7,226 nt of DNA. Source: Chlamydiia bacterium (lineage in GTDB: Bacteria; Chlamydiota; Chlamydiia; Chlamydiales; Simkaniaceae). The stretch lies in NCBI GenBank assembly GCA_020440405.1, contig JAGROF010000070.1:1-7226 (forward strand), in the 5' to 3' direction. The notes under the pieces were generated by a model, which was not told the DNA's origin, did no database searches, and saw nothing but the letters and a program-made list of their open reading frames with translations. Position 1 is the first letter of the stretch. Each line of letters opens with the position of its first letter. The translations under genes and the position numbers were made by a program. Positions 1 to 6,306 of the stretch are shown one piece after another.

Positions 1-123
1 ATGCGTATTCAGGAATGGATGCTTCGAGATCCAGCAGCCAAACAGTCATTGTTTAGGGCATATAATCGGGTGATTTTGGAAGGGTTTAAGAAGGTGTTCC
101 AGCCGCAGGAAGGACTTGTTTAG
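1..123 (+). CDS. Possible C-terminal end of an unidentified rightward gene (partial at left edge)
   Basis: An open frame with no stop runs from base 1 to a TAG at 121-123 and encodes 40 residues, beginning MRIQEWMLRD and ending VFQPQEGLV. The ATG at base 1 may be an internal methionine of a gene cut by the window edge, since no upstream sequence is visible to show a ribosome binding site. The peptide looks like a natural soluble C-terminus: a mix of basic, aromatic and aliphatic residues that could form an amphipathic helix (residues about 12-33), with no low complexity. I do not recognise a family. It is convergent with ispH and overlaps that gene's last 38 bases, which is plausible for a tail-to-tail pair but also lowers confidence that both ends are as drawn. 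It could be a chance open frame. Confidence 0.4.
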   Translation: MRIQEWMLRDPAAKQSLFRAYNRVILEGFKKVFQPQEGLV

Positions 124-1027
124 GGAGCTCAAAGAAGACATTTTCCTCAGTGAATTCCACTTCCTCTGTTTCTGTCACTCCAAGATCGCGCAAGTGCTCA
201 ATACACTTTTGCACCACAGACTCTGGAGTCGACGCTCCTGCTGTCAACCCAATGGCCTTAACGCCTTTGAGCCAACTTGGATCGATCTCGTCCGGAGCAT
301 TAATTAAATACCCAGGAACACCCCGTTTACAGGCCACTTCACAGAGCCGATTAGAGTTTGAACTCGTTGGGTCTCCTACAACCAGCACCACATCAACAGA
401 AGGCGTAATCTCTCGAAGAGCCAATTGGCGATTCGTCGTAGCATAGCAAATCGAGGAGCTCGGCAACGTCTCAATGAAAGGATACTTTTTCTTTAAAGCA
501 TCCGTGATTTCTTTGACATCGTCTAAGCTGAGTGTGGTTTGCGTCGTATAGAAGAGGCGTTGCTCTTGAGGAAAAGAAAGCTTCTCAACGTCCTCTACCG
601 ATTCGATAATCGTTGTGACCTCTGGAGCTTCCCCTGCTGTACCAATCACTTCAACATGTTTTTTATGCCCAATTAAGAGGATATGGTACCCCTTATTGGC
701 ATACCGCTTGGCAGCAGAATGCACACGGATCACTAAACCGCAAGATGCATCGATTTCGATCAAATTTCTTTTCTTTGCATGGTCACGAACCGATGGAGGG
801 ATTCCGTGGGCAGAATAAATAATGCGCGATCCTTCAGGAACTTCATCCAAATCCTCAACAAAGATGGCTCCCTTCGCCTCGAGTTCTTCTACCACATGGC
901 GGTTATGGACAATCTGGTGCTTCACATAAATAGGAGGGCCCCAAAGTTCTAAAGCACGCTCGACCGTTTCGATGGCTCGAACAACTCCTGCGCAAAATCC
1001 TCTAGGCTTCGACAATAACAATTTCAT
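86..1027 (-). CDS. ispH: 4-hydroxy-3-methylbut-2-enyl diphosphate reductase (IspH/LytB)
   Basis: IspH is the cytosolic iron-sulfur enzyme that reduces HMBPP to isopentenyl and dimethylallyl diphosphate, the last step of the MEP isoprenoid pathway. The 313-residue protein matches the usual bacterial length (about 315). The three cluster cysteines are visible at C12 (in PRGFCAGV), C96 and C194. Substrate-pocket residues are also present: H41 (KHQIVHNR), H74 (SAHG), E126 (HVEVIGT), the TTQTTLS stretch (161-167), TSSNSNR (221-227) and ASTPES (265-270). The start is fixed by the canonical opening MKLLLSKPRGFCAGV. Around C96 the text reads SCGLVIRVH, where family members usually have TCPLVTKVH, a mild divergence. 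No Shine-Dalgarno sequence lies upstream of the ATG. A TATTAT hexamer (minus strand, 1034-1039) ends only 6 bases before the start, so a very short leader is possible. A palindromic repeat separates it from the phosphatase gene upstream, so it is probably transcribed independently of the operon. Confidence 0.97.
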   Translation of the reverse strand: MKLLLSKPRGFCAGVVRAIETVERALELWGPPIYVKHQIVHNRHVVEELEAKGAIFVEDLDEVPEGSRIIYSAHGIPPSVRDHAKKRNLIEIDASCGLVIRVHSAAKRYANKGYHILLIGHKKHVEVIGTAGEAPEVTTIIESVEDVEKLSFPQEQRLFYTTQTTLSLDDVKEITDALKKKYPFIETLPSSSICYATTNRQLALREITPSVDVVLVVGDPTSSNSNRLCEVACKRGVPGYLINAPDEIDPSWLKGVKAIGLTAGASTPESVVQKCIEHLRDLGVTETEEVEFTEENVFFELPKQVLPAAGTPS

Positions 1028-1055
1028 GATGCTATAATAAACTTAAATATTTTTG

Positions 1056-1122
1056 AACCACCGAGAGCACGGAGGACACAGAGAGTTTTTTTTATTCTCT
1101 TTTCTCTGTGATCTCTGTGGTT
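1056..1122. repeat. Hyphenated palindrome built of 9-base NNCACNGAG units
   Basis: The left arm contains three tandem 9-base units, ACCACCGAG (1057-1065), AGCACGGAG (1066-1074) and GACACAGAG (1075-1083). The right arm carries two inverted units, CTCTGTGAT (1104-1112) and CTCTGTGGT (1113-1121). The outer 19 bases of each arm pair with three non-Watson-Crick positions, one of them a G-T wobble. A run of six T follows on the plus strand (1121-1126) but none on the minus strand, so it does not look like a terminator for the leftward genes. I recall similar ACCACAGAG-type intergenic repeats in many unrelated environmental bacteria; that is memory, not a search. It fills most of the 119-base gap between the phosphatase gene and ispH. 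Confidence 0.75.
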
Positions 1123-1146
1123 TTTTACTTGTAAACTGACCCTAGC

Positions 1147-1614
1147 TTAACCCGGTGAGTAATAATGGTCAACAATTGCTTGGCACGCCTTTTCAACAAT
1201 GGTCCAGACCTGCTCAAACCCTTCTTTTGCATTAAAATAGGGGTCAGGAATCGGTTCATTTTTTAAAAAACAGGTCGCCAGCATCACCTTTTCCCGATGC
1301 TCTTTTGTGTGAGCCATAGCCTGCACGGCGGCAAGCACCTCCTTTGTAACACAAAAGATCGCATCGAATTGGTCGAAATAGGACCCTTCAAAAATTTTTG
1401 CTTGATGGTTTAAGGAGATCCCATGATTGTTTGCCACTTCCTGCATCCGTCGGTCGGGGGAATTCCCTTGAAAGGTTCCGTGGAGTCCGCAGCTATCGAC
1501 ATAGGCCTGAATCCCCCTCTCCTTCAATAAATGCTCAAGGTATCCTTGAAGAGCGGGTGAGCGACAAATATTCCCAACGCAAACAAAAAGGAATCTATGC
1601 ATCACTGTCGACAT
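1147..1614 (-). CDS. Low-molecular-weight protein tyrosine phosphatase
   Basis: This predicted cytosolic phosphatase removes phosphate from phosphotyrosine, or sometimes phosphoarginine, through a cysteinyl-phosphate intermediate. The 155-residue length is normal for the family. The P-loop CVGNICRS (residues 12-19) gives nucleophile C12 and phosphate-binding R18. The general acid is D124 in IPDPYF, matching the family's DPY motif. The segment SCGLHGTFQGNSPDRRM (41-57) corresponds to the usual SAGT...PPDPRA region. The common MD pair after the central strand is replaced (FCVTKEVL, 87-94). The start drawn at 1614 overlaps the end of the kinase gene by 20 bases. A second ATG at 1602 (MHRFLFVC) would leave 8 bases of overlap and equally fits the family. 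Neither start has a good ribosome binding site, so translational coupling to the kinase gene is likely. Its position makes it the natural candidate partner of the kinase-like protein, though nothing in the sequence shows the substrate. Stop TAG or start choice does not affect the family call. Confidence 0.93.
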   Translation of the reverse strand: MSTVMHRFLFVCVGNICRSPALQGYLEHLLKERGIQAYVDSCGLHGTFQGNSPDRRMQEVANNHGISLNHQAKIFEGSYFDQFDAIFCVTKEVLAAVQAMAHTKEHREKVMLATCFLKNEPIPDPYFNAKEGFEQVWTIVEKACQAIVDHYYSPG

Positions 1615-3565
1615 CAGCAGCGCACCGGAAGCCGTAGGTACGGTTCACAATGCCAGGGTTGTTGCGATGGCGGTGGGAGCAACGGAGGTCATCTTTTAAA
1701 CTCTTCCAACATCCTCCACGGAGAACGCGATAAACTCCTTGCATCGGTCCCTTAGGATTATCAGGGCGCTGCATGGCGACTTCGTAATAGTTGTAGTCAT
1801 ACCAGTCTTGGCACCATTCATAGACATTTCCTACCATGTCGTAGAGGCCAAACTTATTAGGAGGATAGCTTTTAACAGCTGTGGTATCGGAGCTAAAGAA
1901 ATTCGCTTGCGTCCGCTCAATACTTGCCCCCGTGGGATACATCAGCTCCTCCCCTCCCGAAGCAGCAATTTCCCACTCCGCTTCTGTTGGAAGGCGTTTT
2001 CCTACCCATTTAGCATAGGCAATAGCACCATACCAAGTCACCCCAATCACAGGGTGCTTGCCATACCCTGACTCAATCGTGATGTTACCTCCATGGCGCC
2101 GAATACGTGATTCTCGCAAACGGATGATATCATTGTTGTTTGCATCTTTTTCGCCACCCATAGCTTCTAAAAAGCGGGCAAACTGTTCGTTGGTAATAGG
2201 GTGGACGTCTAAAGCAAAGCTAGGCAATTTAACAGCATGGCGGGGGCGCTCATCGCGTCCTCCCTCGTCACTACCTCGGAAGTACTCTCCTCCTTTGATG
2301 ACTGCCATATCCGTCAGAATCGGCTCGATATTCTTTGCCTTTTCTTCTTTGGGAATGTACCGTGCTACAGTACTATCGACATGAAACACTGAAGCAGGAT
2401 CCGGGTCGTATTCAGGACGTTTAATTTCCTGGGGATTGAGCACGGGTTTAGCATCTCCACGCACCATTTTAGACACTTCGTGGAGCATTTCTGTCTGAGC
2501 AGGAGTGATTTCTTCTGCTTCCTTCTCTGTTGCAACAGCAACCCCGCCTTCTTCTGCAATTTCTTGTTCCCCCTCTTCATTCCAATCTAAGATTTCTTCA
2601 TCTTTCACCACAAGCGTTGGCTCTTTTTTAGAATGAGGAGCAGACAGGGTATCGAGTAAGCGCAGGAGCGAATCAGGACGTTTATTAGGGTCGGGTTTCA
2701 AGCACTCTCGGATTAAACGGTCCCAATTGAGGCGGAAGTCTGGATAGACTTCACAAGGAAGATAAAAATCCCCTTCAGGAAAAGAATGCATCAAGAGAAA
2801 GTATGCTAAGACCCCAAACGCATACATATCGGCTTTCGGCCCTACAGGCTTTTCCCGGTAAATCTTTTGCTCGGGAGCCAAAAAGTGGTAGGTTTGCAAG
2901 AAAGACGCATGGAGCTTCGATAGCTTTCCAGAATCAAAGGTCCCTGTCATGTACTTTTCTTCACCCGGCTTAGTGAAGGTGGATTGCGCAAGGTCTAGTG
3001 AAAGAACATCTGCTAAGTTTTTATACATACGGGTTAAAATCGCCCCTTCCCCAACAATATGAGAAAGCCCAAAGTCTGAAAGATAGACATGAAGCCCCCG
3101 CTCCCCTTTCCCTATAAGAATATTGTTGAGCTTGAGCCCACGGTGAGCGAGTGGAGCTCCTCCGAATTGGGTTTGATGCGCATAGGCAAGGGCAGAAGCC
3201 ACTTGTGTTAAGAGTTCAAGGATTTCGTTCTCATTGAGGCTCTGCTTATTGACCCCTAAATACTGCGTGAGATTTGTCGTTTCCCCAAAACAATCAACGA
3301 TGCAATCTGTGACCAAAAAGTAGTACCCTTCAGCAAAGGAGACATTACGGACTTTAACGATGTGGGGGTGATCTAACTTGGCAAGCGTGGCAACTTCTTT
3401 TTCAAAGCGCTGAATAAAGTTTCGATCCGTTGAAAGTTCTTCTGGTAAAACCTTGAGGACATATTGCTGTTTCACAAACCGGTGTTCAGCAAGGTACACA
3501 CTTCCCAGAGTGCCTTGTCCAATTTGTTTAATGATTGAGTAATCGCCAAGAGTACTTTTGTCCAT
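1595..3565 (-). CDS. pkn1: Pkn1-type protein: Ser/Thr kinase domain (HRD aspartate missing) fused to FGE-sulfatase domain
   Basis: Residues about 8-310 form a eukaryotic-type Ser/Thr kinase domain: glycine loop GQGTLG (16-21), ATP lysine K38, alpha-C glutamate probably E57, DFG at 164-166, APE at 230-232 and D246 of the alpha-F helix. The catalytic loop reads HRGLKLNN (141-148), so the HRD base aspartate is G143, while K145 and N148 remain. The activation segment from DFG to APE spans about 65 residues, far longer than the usual 20-35. Residues about 320-410 are an acidic, glutamate-rich linker. Residues about 418-650 are an FGE-sulfatase (SUMF1-like) domain: GGEYFRGS, RLPTEAEWE (524-532), GNVYEWCQDW (579-588), RVLRGGCW and a final YGFRC. 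The paired cysteines of catalytic FGE are absent from the segment after RGG. No signal peptide or membrane helix is seen, so it is probably cytosolic or secreted by a non-Sec route. This domain fusion is characteristic of chlamydial Pkn1. AAGGA seven bases upstream supports the start. It lies 43 bases after the YyaL-type gene and overlaps the phosphatase gene. Confidence 0.92.
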   Translation of the reverse strand: MDKSTLGDYSIIKQIGQGTLGSVYLAEHRFVKQQYVLKVLPEELSTDRNFIQRFEKEVATLAKLDHPHIVKVRNVSFAEGYYFLVTDCIVDCFGETTNLTQYLGVNKQSLNENEILELLTQVASALAYAHQTQFGGAPLAHRGLKLNNILIGKGERGLHVYLSDFGLSHIVGEGAILTRMYKNLADVLSLDLAQSTFTKPGEEKYMTGTFDSGKLSKLHASFLQTYHFLAPEQKIYREKPVGPKADMYAFGVLAYFLLMHSFPEGDFYLPCEVYPDFRLNWDRLIRECLKPDPNKRPDSLLRLLDTLSAPHSKKEPTLVVKDEEILDWNEEGEQEIAEEGGVAVATEKEAEEITPAQTEMLHEVSKMVRGDAKPVLNPQEIKRPEYDPDPASVFHVDSTVARYIPKEEKAKNIEPILTDMAVIKGGEYFRGSDEGGRDERPRHAVKLPSFALDVHPITNEQFARFLEAMGGEKDANNNDIIRLRESRIRRHGGNITIESGYGKHPVIGVTWYGAIAYAKWVGKRLPTEAEWEIAASGGEELMYPTGASIERTQANFFSSDTTAVKSYPPNKFGLYDMVGNVYEWCQDWYDYNYYEVAMQRPDNPKGPMQGVYRVLRGGCWKSLKDDLRCSHRHRNNPGIVNRTYGFRCAADVDSDA

Positions 3566-3572
3566 GAGAATA

Positions 3573-3577
3573 TCCTT
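3573..3577 (-). promoter_or_regulatory. Ribosome binding site of pkn1
   Basis: On the minus strand AAGGA lies 7 bases before the ATG at 3565. This is the clearest Shine-Dalgarno site in the leftward operon and fixes the kinase gene start. It lies in the 43-base gap after the YyaL-type gene. TATACT (minus strand, 3583-3588) in the same gap resembles a -10 box, but I see no convincing -35 partner, so an internal promoter is only a possibility. Confidence 0.7.
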
Positions 3578-3608
3578 AGTTTAGTATATCATGGTATAGC
3601 ACGGAAAG

Positions 3609-5642
3609 CTAGAGCTTGTCTATGAAATTCTCGATTTCTGCAAAATCCGTAATCGGAGGGTGACATTTTCCTTGCGTGCAAAAATAAAGCGTTGTTTTTC
3701 CTTCGACTAACGGATACTCCTTTGCTTCTTCTTTAAACGAGAGCGTCAGGTGAGGCACTAAGTTAGAATAGACAAGTTTTAGAAGCTCTTTCTTTCCCGT
3801 TTTTTCGGGATTTAGTGCAACAACCAATGTCGGCAGTTCTTTATCTAAGTAACGAATAAGATTGAGCAAGTGATAAGAAGCCCCTTGAGGATAAGCCTCA
3901 ATAAAGCCCTTGGCGACTTTAAGGATATCTTCTGCTTGGATCCAATACTCTCGATGGTGCGTGATCTGATAGAGCCGCATGAGATTTTCTGCATGCAAGG
4001 CATTCCCTGAAGGTTGCGAACTATCATACAGTTCGCACCGCCTTAGAAGAATCGAATGATCAGGCCCTGTTAAATAAAAGGCTCCCCCATCCGCCTTATA
4101 TTCCTTTTCGAGAAGCATTGTCATCTCTTGAGCCCACTCTAGATACCACTCACCCTCACCTACTTCATAAAGAGTAATAAGCGCGCGGATTAACGAGGCA
4201 TAATCATCCAGTCCCCCTTCATAATTCGTCTCCCCCTCGCGGAATCTCCGATAGAGGCGCCCATCTTTCCAAAGAAACTTTTTAATGAAGTGAACCGCTT
4301 TGACTCCCGCGGCAATATAGTCGTCCCTTTCAAGAGCCACTCCTGCCTTTAAAAGGGTATCGATTATCAACGCATTCCAAGAGACCAAAATCTTATCATC
4401 TTTAAAGGGACGCGCCCGCCTTTCTCGTTCTCGTCTAAGAACCTCTAAAGAGCTGCAAAGAGAATGCACCACATCCTCTTTCTTAAACCCTCGAGCTTCA
4501 CAAAATTCTTCGACAGAGAGTGTATGATGCAGCACATTTTTCCCTTGGAAATTGCCCTCATGCGTCACACCAAAATACCCACAAAAAAGAGAAGCATCGT
4601 CTGGTGAAAGCAACGCCTCGATCTCTTGACGTGACCATAGGTAAAAAGCTCCTTCAACCCCTTCGGTTTCTGCATCTTCAGCCGAATAAAATCCGCCTTC
4701 AGGATGCTTCATCTCTCGCAGGACATAATCAAGCACTTCAACACAAATCTGACGGTAGTGTTCTTTCTTTGTATACCGCCATCCATCAAGGTAAGCTGCT
4801 GATAAAAGAGCGTTATCATACAGCATCTTTTCGAAATGGGGAAGGAGCCATTTTTCGTCCACGCTATACCGCGAAAATCCCCCACCAACGTGATCGTAAA
4901 TCCCCCCATGACACATCATTGTTAAAGTTTTTTCTGCAAAAAACAAAGGGCGCGCATCATCATAAAGCTTTGCGTAATTGAGGAAAAACTGACACTGGTA
5001 GCCCACTGGAAATTTAGGGGCTCCTTTTTGCCCTCCATAGACAGGATCGGCTGTTTCAAAGAGCACTTCAATCGCATCATCAACAAGCGCTTCTGAAGGG
5101 ATCTCATCTCCCCGCGTCATGACAGATTTTTCGAACAGATCTACCAATTTGTTTGCCTGGTCGAATAAAAGCTCCTTTTCCTCACTTTCCCAAAGCTTTC
5201 GGATATGTTCGATCAAAGCACCTAGTCCCATCATTCCTTGCCGCTCTTCAGGAGGAAGGTAGGTCACCGCATAGAACGGTTTCAAGTCAGGAGTTAAGCA
5301 TACATTGAGCGGCCATCCCGTTCCTGACGCCATGAGCGCCTGAGCAAACTCCATATAGAGGCTATCCACTTCAGGCAACTCTTCCCTGTCCACCTTGATG
5401 TTGATAAAAACCTGATTCATCGCTGCCGCGATTTTAGGATTTTCAAAAGATTCTCGGCTCATGACGTGGCACCAATGGCAAGTTGCGTACCCAATCGATA
5501 AGAAAATAGGTTTATCCTCTTCTCGCGCCTTTTCAAAAGCCTCTTCTCCCCAAGGATACCAGTCAACAGGGTTATGTGCATGTTGGAGAAGATAAGGAGA
5601 TTTTTCCTTAATTAAACGGTTTTCAAAAGAAGGAGAAGGCAT
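3609..5642 (-). CDS. yyaL: YyaL/SPATA20-family thioredoxin-domain protein (DUF255)
   Basis: The 677-residue protein matches the normal length and architecture of this widespread family, whose biochemical role is poorly defined. The N-terminal thioredoxin-like domain (about 1-165) opens with the family signature [21 protein letters not shown]. It contains the redox motif CHWCHVM (C55 and C58), VDREE (84-88) and TGWPLNV (108-114), which includes the region of the cis-proline loop. The remainder is an alpha/alpha-barrel resembling N-acylglucosamine 2-epimerases and six-hairpin glycosidases, with [12 protein letters not shown] (251-262), [11 protein letters not shown] (268-278) and [13 protein letters not shown] (316-328). 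The C-terminus keeps the family's paired cysteines, C655 and C660, before HPPITD. No signal peptide is seen, so it is likely cytosolic. It begins 4 bases after the rodZ stop. Its AGGAG (minus strand, 5655-5659) lies inside the end of rodZ, 12 bases from the ATG, a somewhat long spacing, so coupling to rodZ translation is likely. Substrate unknown; no specific reaction should be inferred. Confidence 0.95.
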   Translation of the reverse strand: MPSPSFENRLIKEKSPYLLQHAHNPVDWYPWGEEAFEKAREEDKPIFLSIGYATCHWCHVMSRESFENPKIAAAMNQVFINIKVDREELPEVDSLYMEFAQALMASGTGWPLNVCLTPDLKPFYAVTYLPPEERQGMMGLGALIEHIRKLWESEEKELLFDQANKLVDLFEKSVMTRGDEIPSEALVDDAIEVLFETADPVYGGQKGAPKFPVGYQCQFFLNYAKLYDDARPLFFAEKTLTMMCHGGIYDHVGGGFSRYSVDEKWLLPHFEKMLYDNALLSAAYLDGWRYTKKEHYRQICVEVLDYVLREMKHPEGGFYSAEDAETEGVEGAFYLWSRQEIEALLSPDDASLFCGYFGVTHEGNFQGKNVLHHTLSVEEFCEARGFKKEDVVHSLCSSLEVLRRERERRARPFKDDKILVSWNALIIDTLLKAGVALERDDYIAAGVKAVHFIKKFLWKDGRLYRRFREGETNYEGGLDDYASLIRALITLYEVGEGEWYLEWAQEMTMLLEKEYKADGGAFYLTGPDHSILLRRCELYDSSQPSGNALHAENLMRLYQITHHREYWIQAEDILKVAKGFIEAYPQGASYHLLNLIRYLDKELPTLVVALNPEKTGKKELLKLVYSNLVPHLTLSFKEEAKEYPLVEGKTTLYFCTQGKCHPPITDFAEIENFIDKL

Positions 5643-5646
5643 GGGT

Positions 5647-6054
5647 CTAAATGACTCCTAAATACTTTGCAAAATAGTAGGCTCCCGCAAGGATCACAAC
5701 CGTCACAACGGCCCAGATCAGATTGGGAAGCCACTTCACTCCTCCTCCCATACTTCCCCGCATTTCAAGCGTTCCAATTCCATAAGCAAAGTCTTGCTTT
5801 TCCTGCGAAAGCTTCATCGCCTCAGGGTTTTCTTCAATGAGTTTTTCCCCATCTAGCCCCAAAAACGCGGCATACTGGCGCATAAACCCCAACATATAGA
5901 CAGGAGACAAGAACTTATCGTCTTTTCCTTCTTCGATCGACTCCAAGTGAGAGATGCGAATCGACGTGGCATTTTCTACTTCTTTTAGGGATAAGTTGAG
6001 CTCTTTTCTCTTTGATTTAAAAAGCCCCCCTAGTTTTTTCATTTCTTCATTCAT
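5647..6054 (-). CDS. rodZ: RodZ-like helix-turn-helix membrane protein (chlamydial short form)
   Basis: RodZ links the actin homologue MreB to the membrane and to the peptidoglycan machinery; in Chlamydia it is associated with MreB-dependent division. Residues about 7-75 form the cytosolic RodZ-type helix-turn-helix domain: [20 protein letters not shown], then [11 protein letters not shown], then [19 protein letters not shown], the typical family pattern. A linker (about 76-107) leads to one hydrophobic helix (about 109-131, from LPNLIWAVV to AYYFAKYL). The protein stops a few residues later. At 135 residues it lacks the long periplasmic tail of enterobacterial RodZ (about 330 residues), as expected for the chlamydial form. 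The start at 6054 has only a weak GGGA-like site upstream; M5 is an alternative. It is the first gene of the leftward operon and lies head-to-head with rnhC. Only 18 bases separate the ATG from a fold-back element, so its promoter is probably within or beyond that element. It is unlikely to be a DNA-binding regulator despite the fold. Confidence 0.9.
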   Translation of the reverse strand: MNEEMKKLGGLFKSKRKELNLSLKEVENATSIRISHLESIEEGKDDKFLSPVYMLGFMRQYAAFLGLDGEKLIEENPEAMKLSQEKQDFAYGIGTLEMRGSMGGGVKWLPNLIWAVVTVVILAGAYYFAKYLGVI

Positions 6055-6107
6055 AAGCTTTTCCCAGGTTTAGAGACTGTCTCTGAATTAAGCTTCTGTC
6101 GATTTTT

Positions 6108-6130
6108 CGGTTCTTTTGAGCCGATTTTTT
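6108..6130 (+). terminator. Small terminator-like hairpin inside the fold-back element
   Basis: CGGTTC (6108-6113) pairs with GAGCCG (6118-6123) around a TTTT loop, with one G-T wobble. It is followed by A and six T (6125-6130). The shape is that of a rho-independent terminator for rightward transcription, but the stem is only six pairs and no rightward gene ends nearby. It might insulate rnhC from read-through, or be a by-product of the element's palindromic structure. Confidence 0.3.
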
Positions 6131-6131
6131 G

Positions 6132-6184
6132 CTTCAAATGGCAGGGGTAATATCAACTGCGTATATAACCCCTGCCATTTGAAG
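6132..6184. repeat. Perfect 17-base inverted repeat at the centre of the fold-back element
   Basis: CTTCAAATGGCAGGGGT (6132-6148) is the exact reverse complement of 6168-6184, with a 19-base AT-rich loop (6149-6167). Pairing continues outward through one G-T wobble and four T-A pairs, and inward through one mismatch and four further pairs. This perfect central stem is better conserved than the flanking arms of the element. Confidence 0.9.
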
Positions 6185-6277
6185 TAAAACGCGGCCAAAA
6201 TAATCCAAAAACGCGACCAAGTCTTAATTCAGAGACAGTCTCTTACACCCAATCTAACGGATAGATGATTTTAATTA

Positions 6278-6306
6278 AAGGATTTGATAAAATGCATGAA
6301 TTATGA
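6278..6306 (+). promoter_or_regulatory. Ribosome binding site and four-codon minicistron overlapping the rnhC start
   Basis: AAGGA (6278-6282) lies 20 bases from the rnhC ATG, too far for direct use, but 9 bases from an ATG at 6292. That ATG opens the reading frame ATG CAT GAA TTA TGA (6292-6306). Its TGA overlaps the rnhC ATG at 6303 in an ATGA arrangement. The layout suggests that ribosomes could load at the minicistron and restart on rnhC. An alternative reading is that TAAAAT (6288-6293) is a -10 box, giving rnhC an almost leaderless transcript. The sequence alone does not decide between them. Confidence 0.35.

Larger units (their letters stand above)
6073..6242. mobile_element. 170-base MITE-like fold-back element with 20-base perfect terminal inverted repeats
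   Basis: The left end GAGACTGTCTCTGAATTAAG (6073-6092) is the exact reverse complement of 6223-6242. The bases just outside are TTA on both sides (6070-6072 and 6243-6245), which looks like a 3-base target duplication. The intervening arms (6093-6131 and 6185-6222) are roughly 70% complementary by my hand alignment with a few gaps, and they lead into a perfect 17-base inner stem. The whole element can therefore fold into one long imperfect hairpin with a loop of about 19 bases. There is no room for a transposase. GAG ends with a TNA-type 3-base duplication are, as I recall, the pattern of the IS1031 group of the IS5 family, so a parent of that type is a reasonable guess. It lies in the divergent rodZ-rnhC promoter region. 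Confidence 0.75.

Noticed and set aside
150..446. 98-codon plus-strand open frame
   Set aside because: Antisense to ispH in a region containing conserved residues of that enzyme; no independent support.
1056..1126. Rho-independent terminator for the leftward operon
   Set aside because: The T-run follows the hairpin only on the plus strand; on the minus strand the stem is followed by CAAAAAT, so it would not terminate leftward transcripts.
1598..2314. Variable protein of a diversity-generating retroelement, suggested by the C-type-lectin-like FGE fold
   Set aside because: There is no reverse transcriptase, no template repeat and no visible repeat copy of the C-terminal coding segment in the window.
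1739..2384. Two plus-strand open frames of about 110 codons
   Set aside because: Both lie antisense to the FGE-like domain of pkn1, whose motifs are unmistakable.
4520..4981. 153-codon open frame on the plus strand
   Set aside because: It is antisense to the well-supported YyaL-type gene, has no recognisable motif and no ribosome binding site; a shadow of codon use on the other strand.
5647..6054. Xre-type antitoxin or transcriptional regulator
   Set aside because: The helix-turn-helix pattern is of RodZ type and is followed by a clear membrane helix; no toxin gene is adjacent.
6149..6167. Promoter in the AT-rich loop of the fold-back element (TATATA)
   Set aside because: No -35-like hexamer at proper spacing on either strand.
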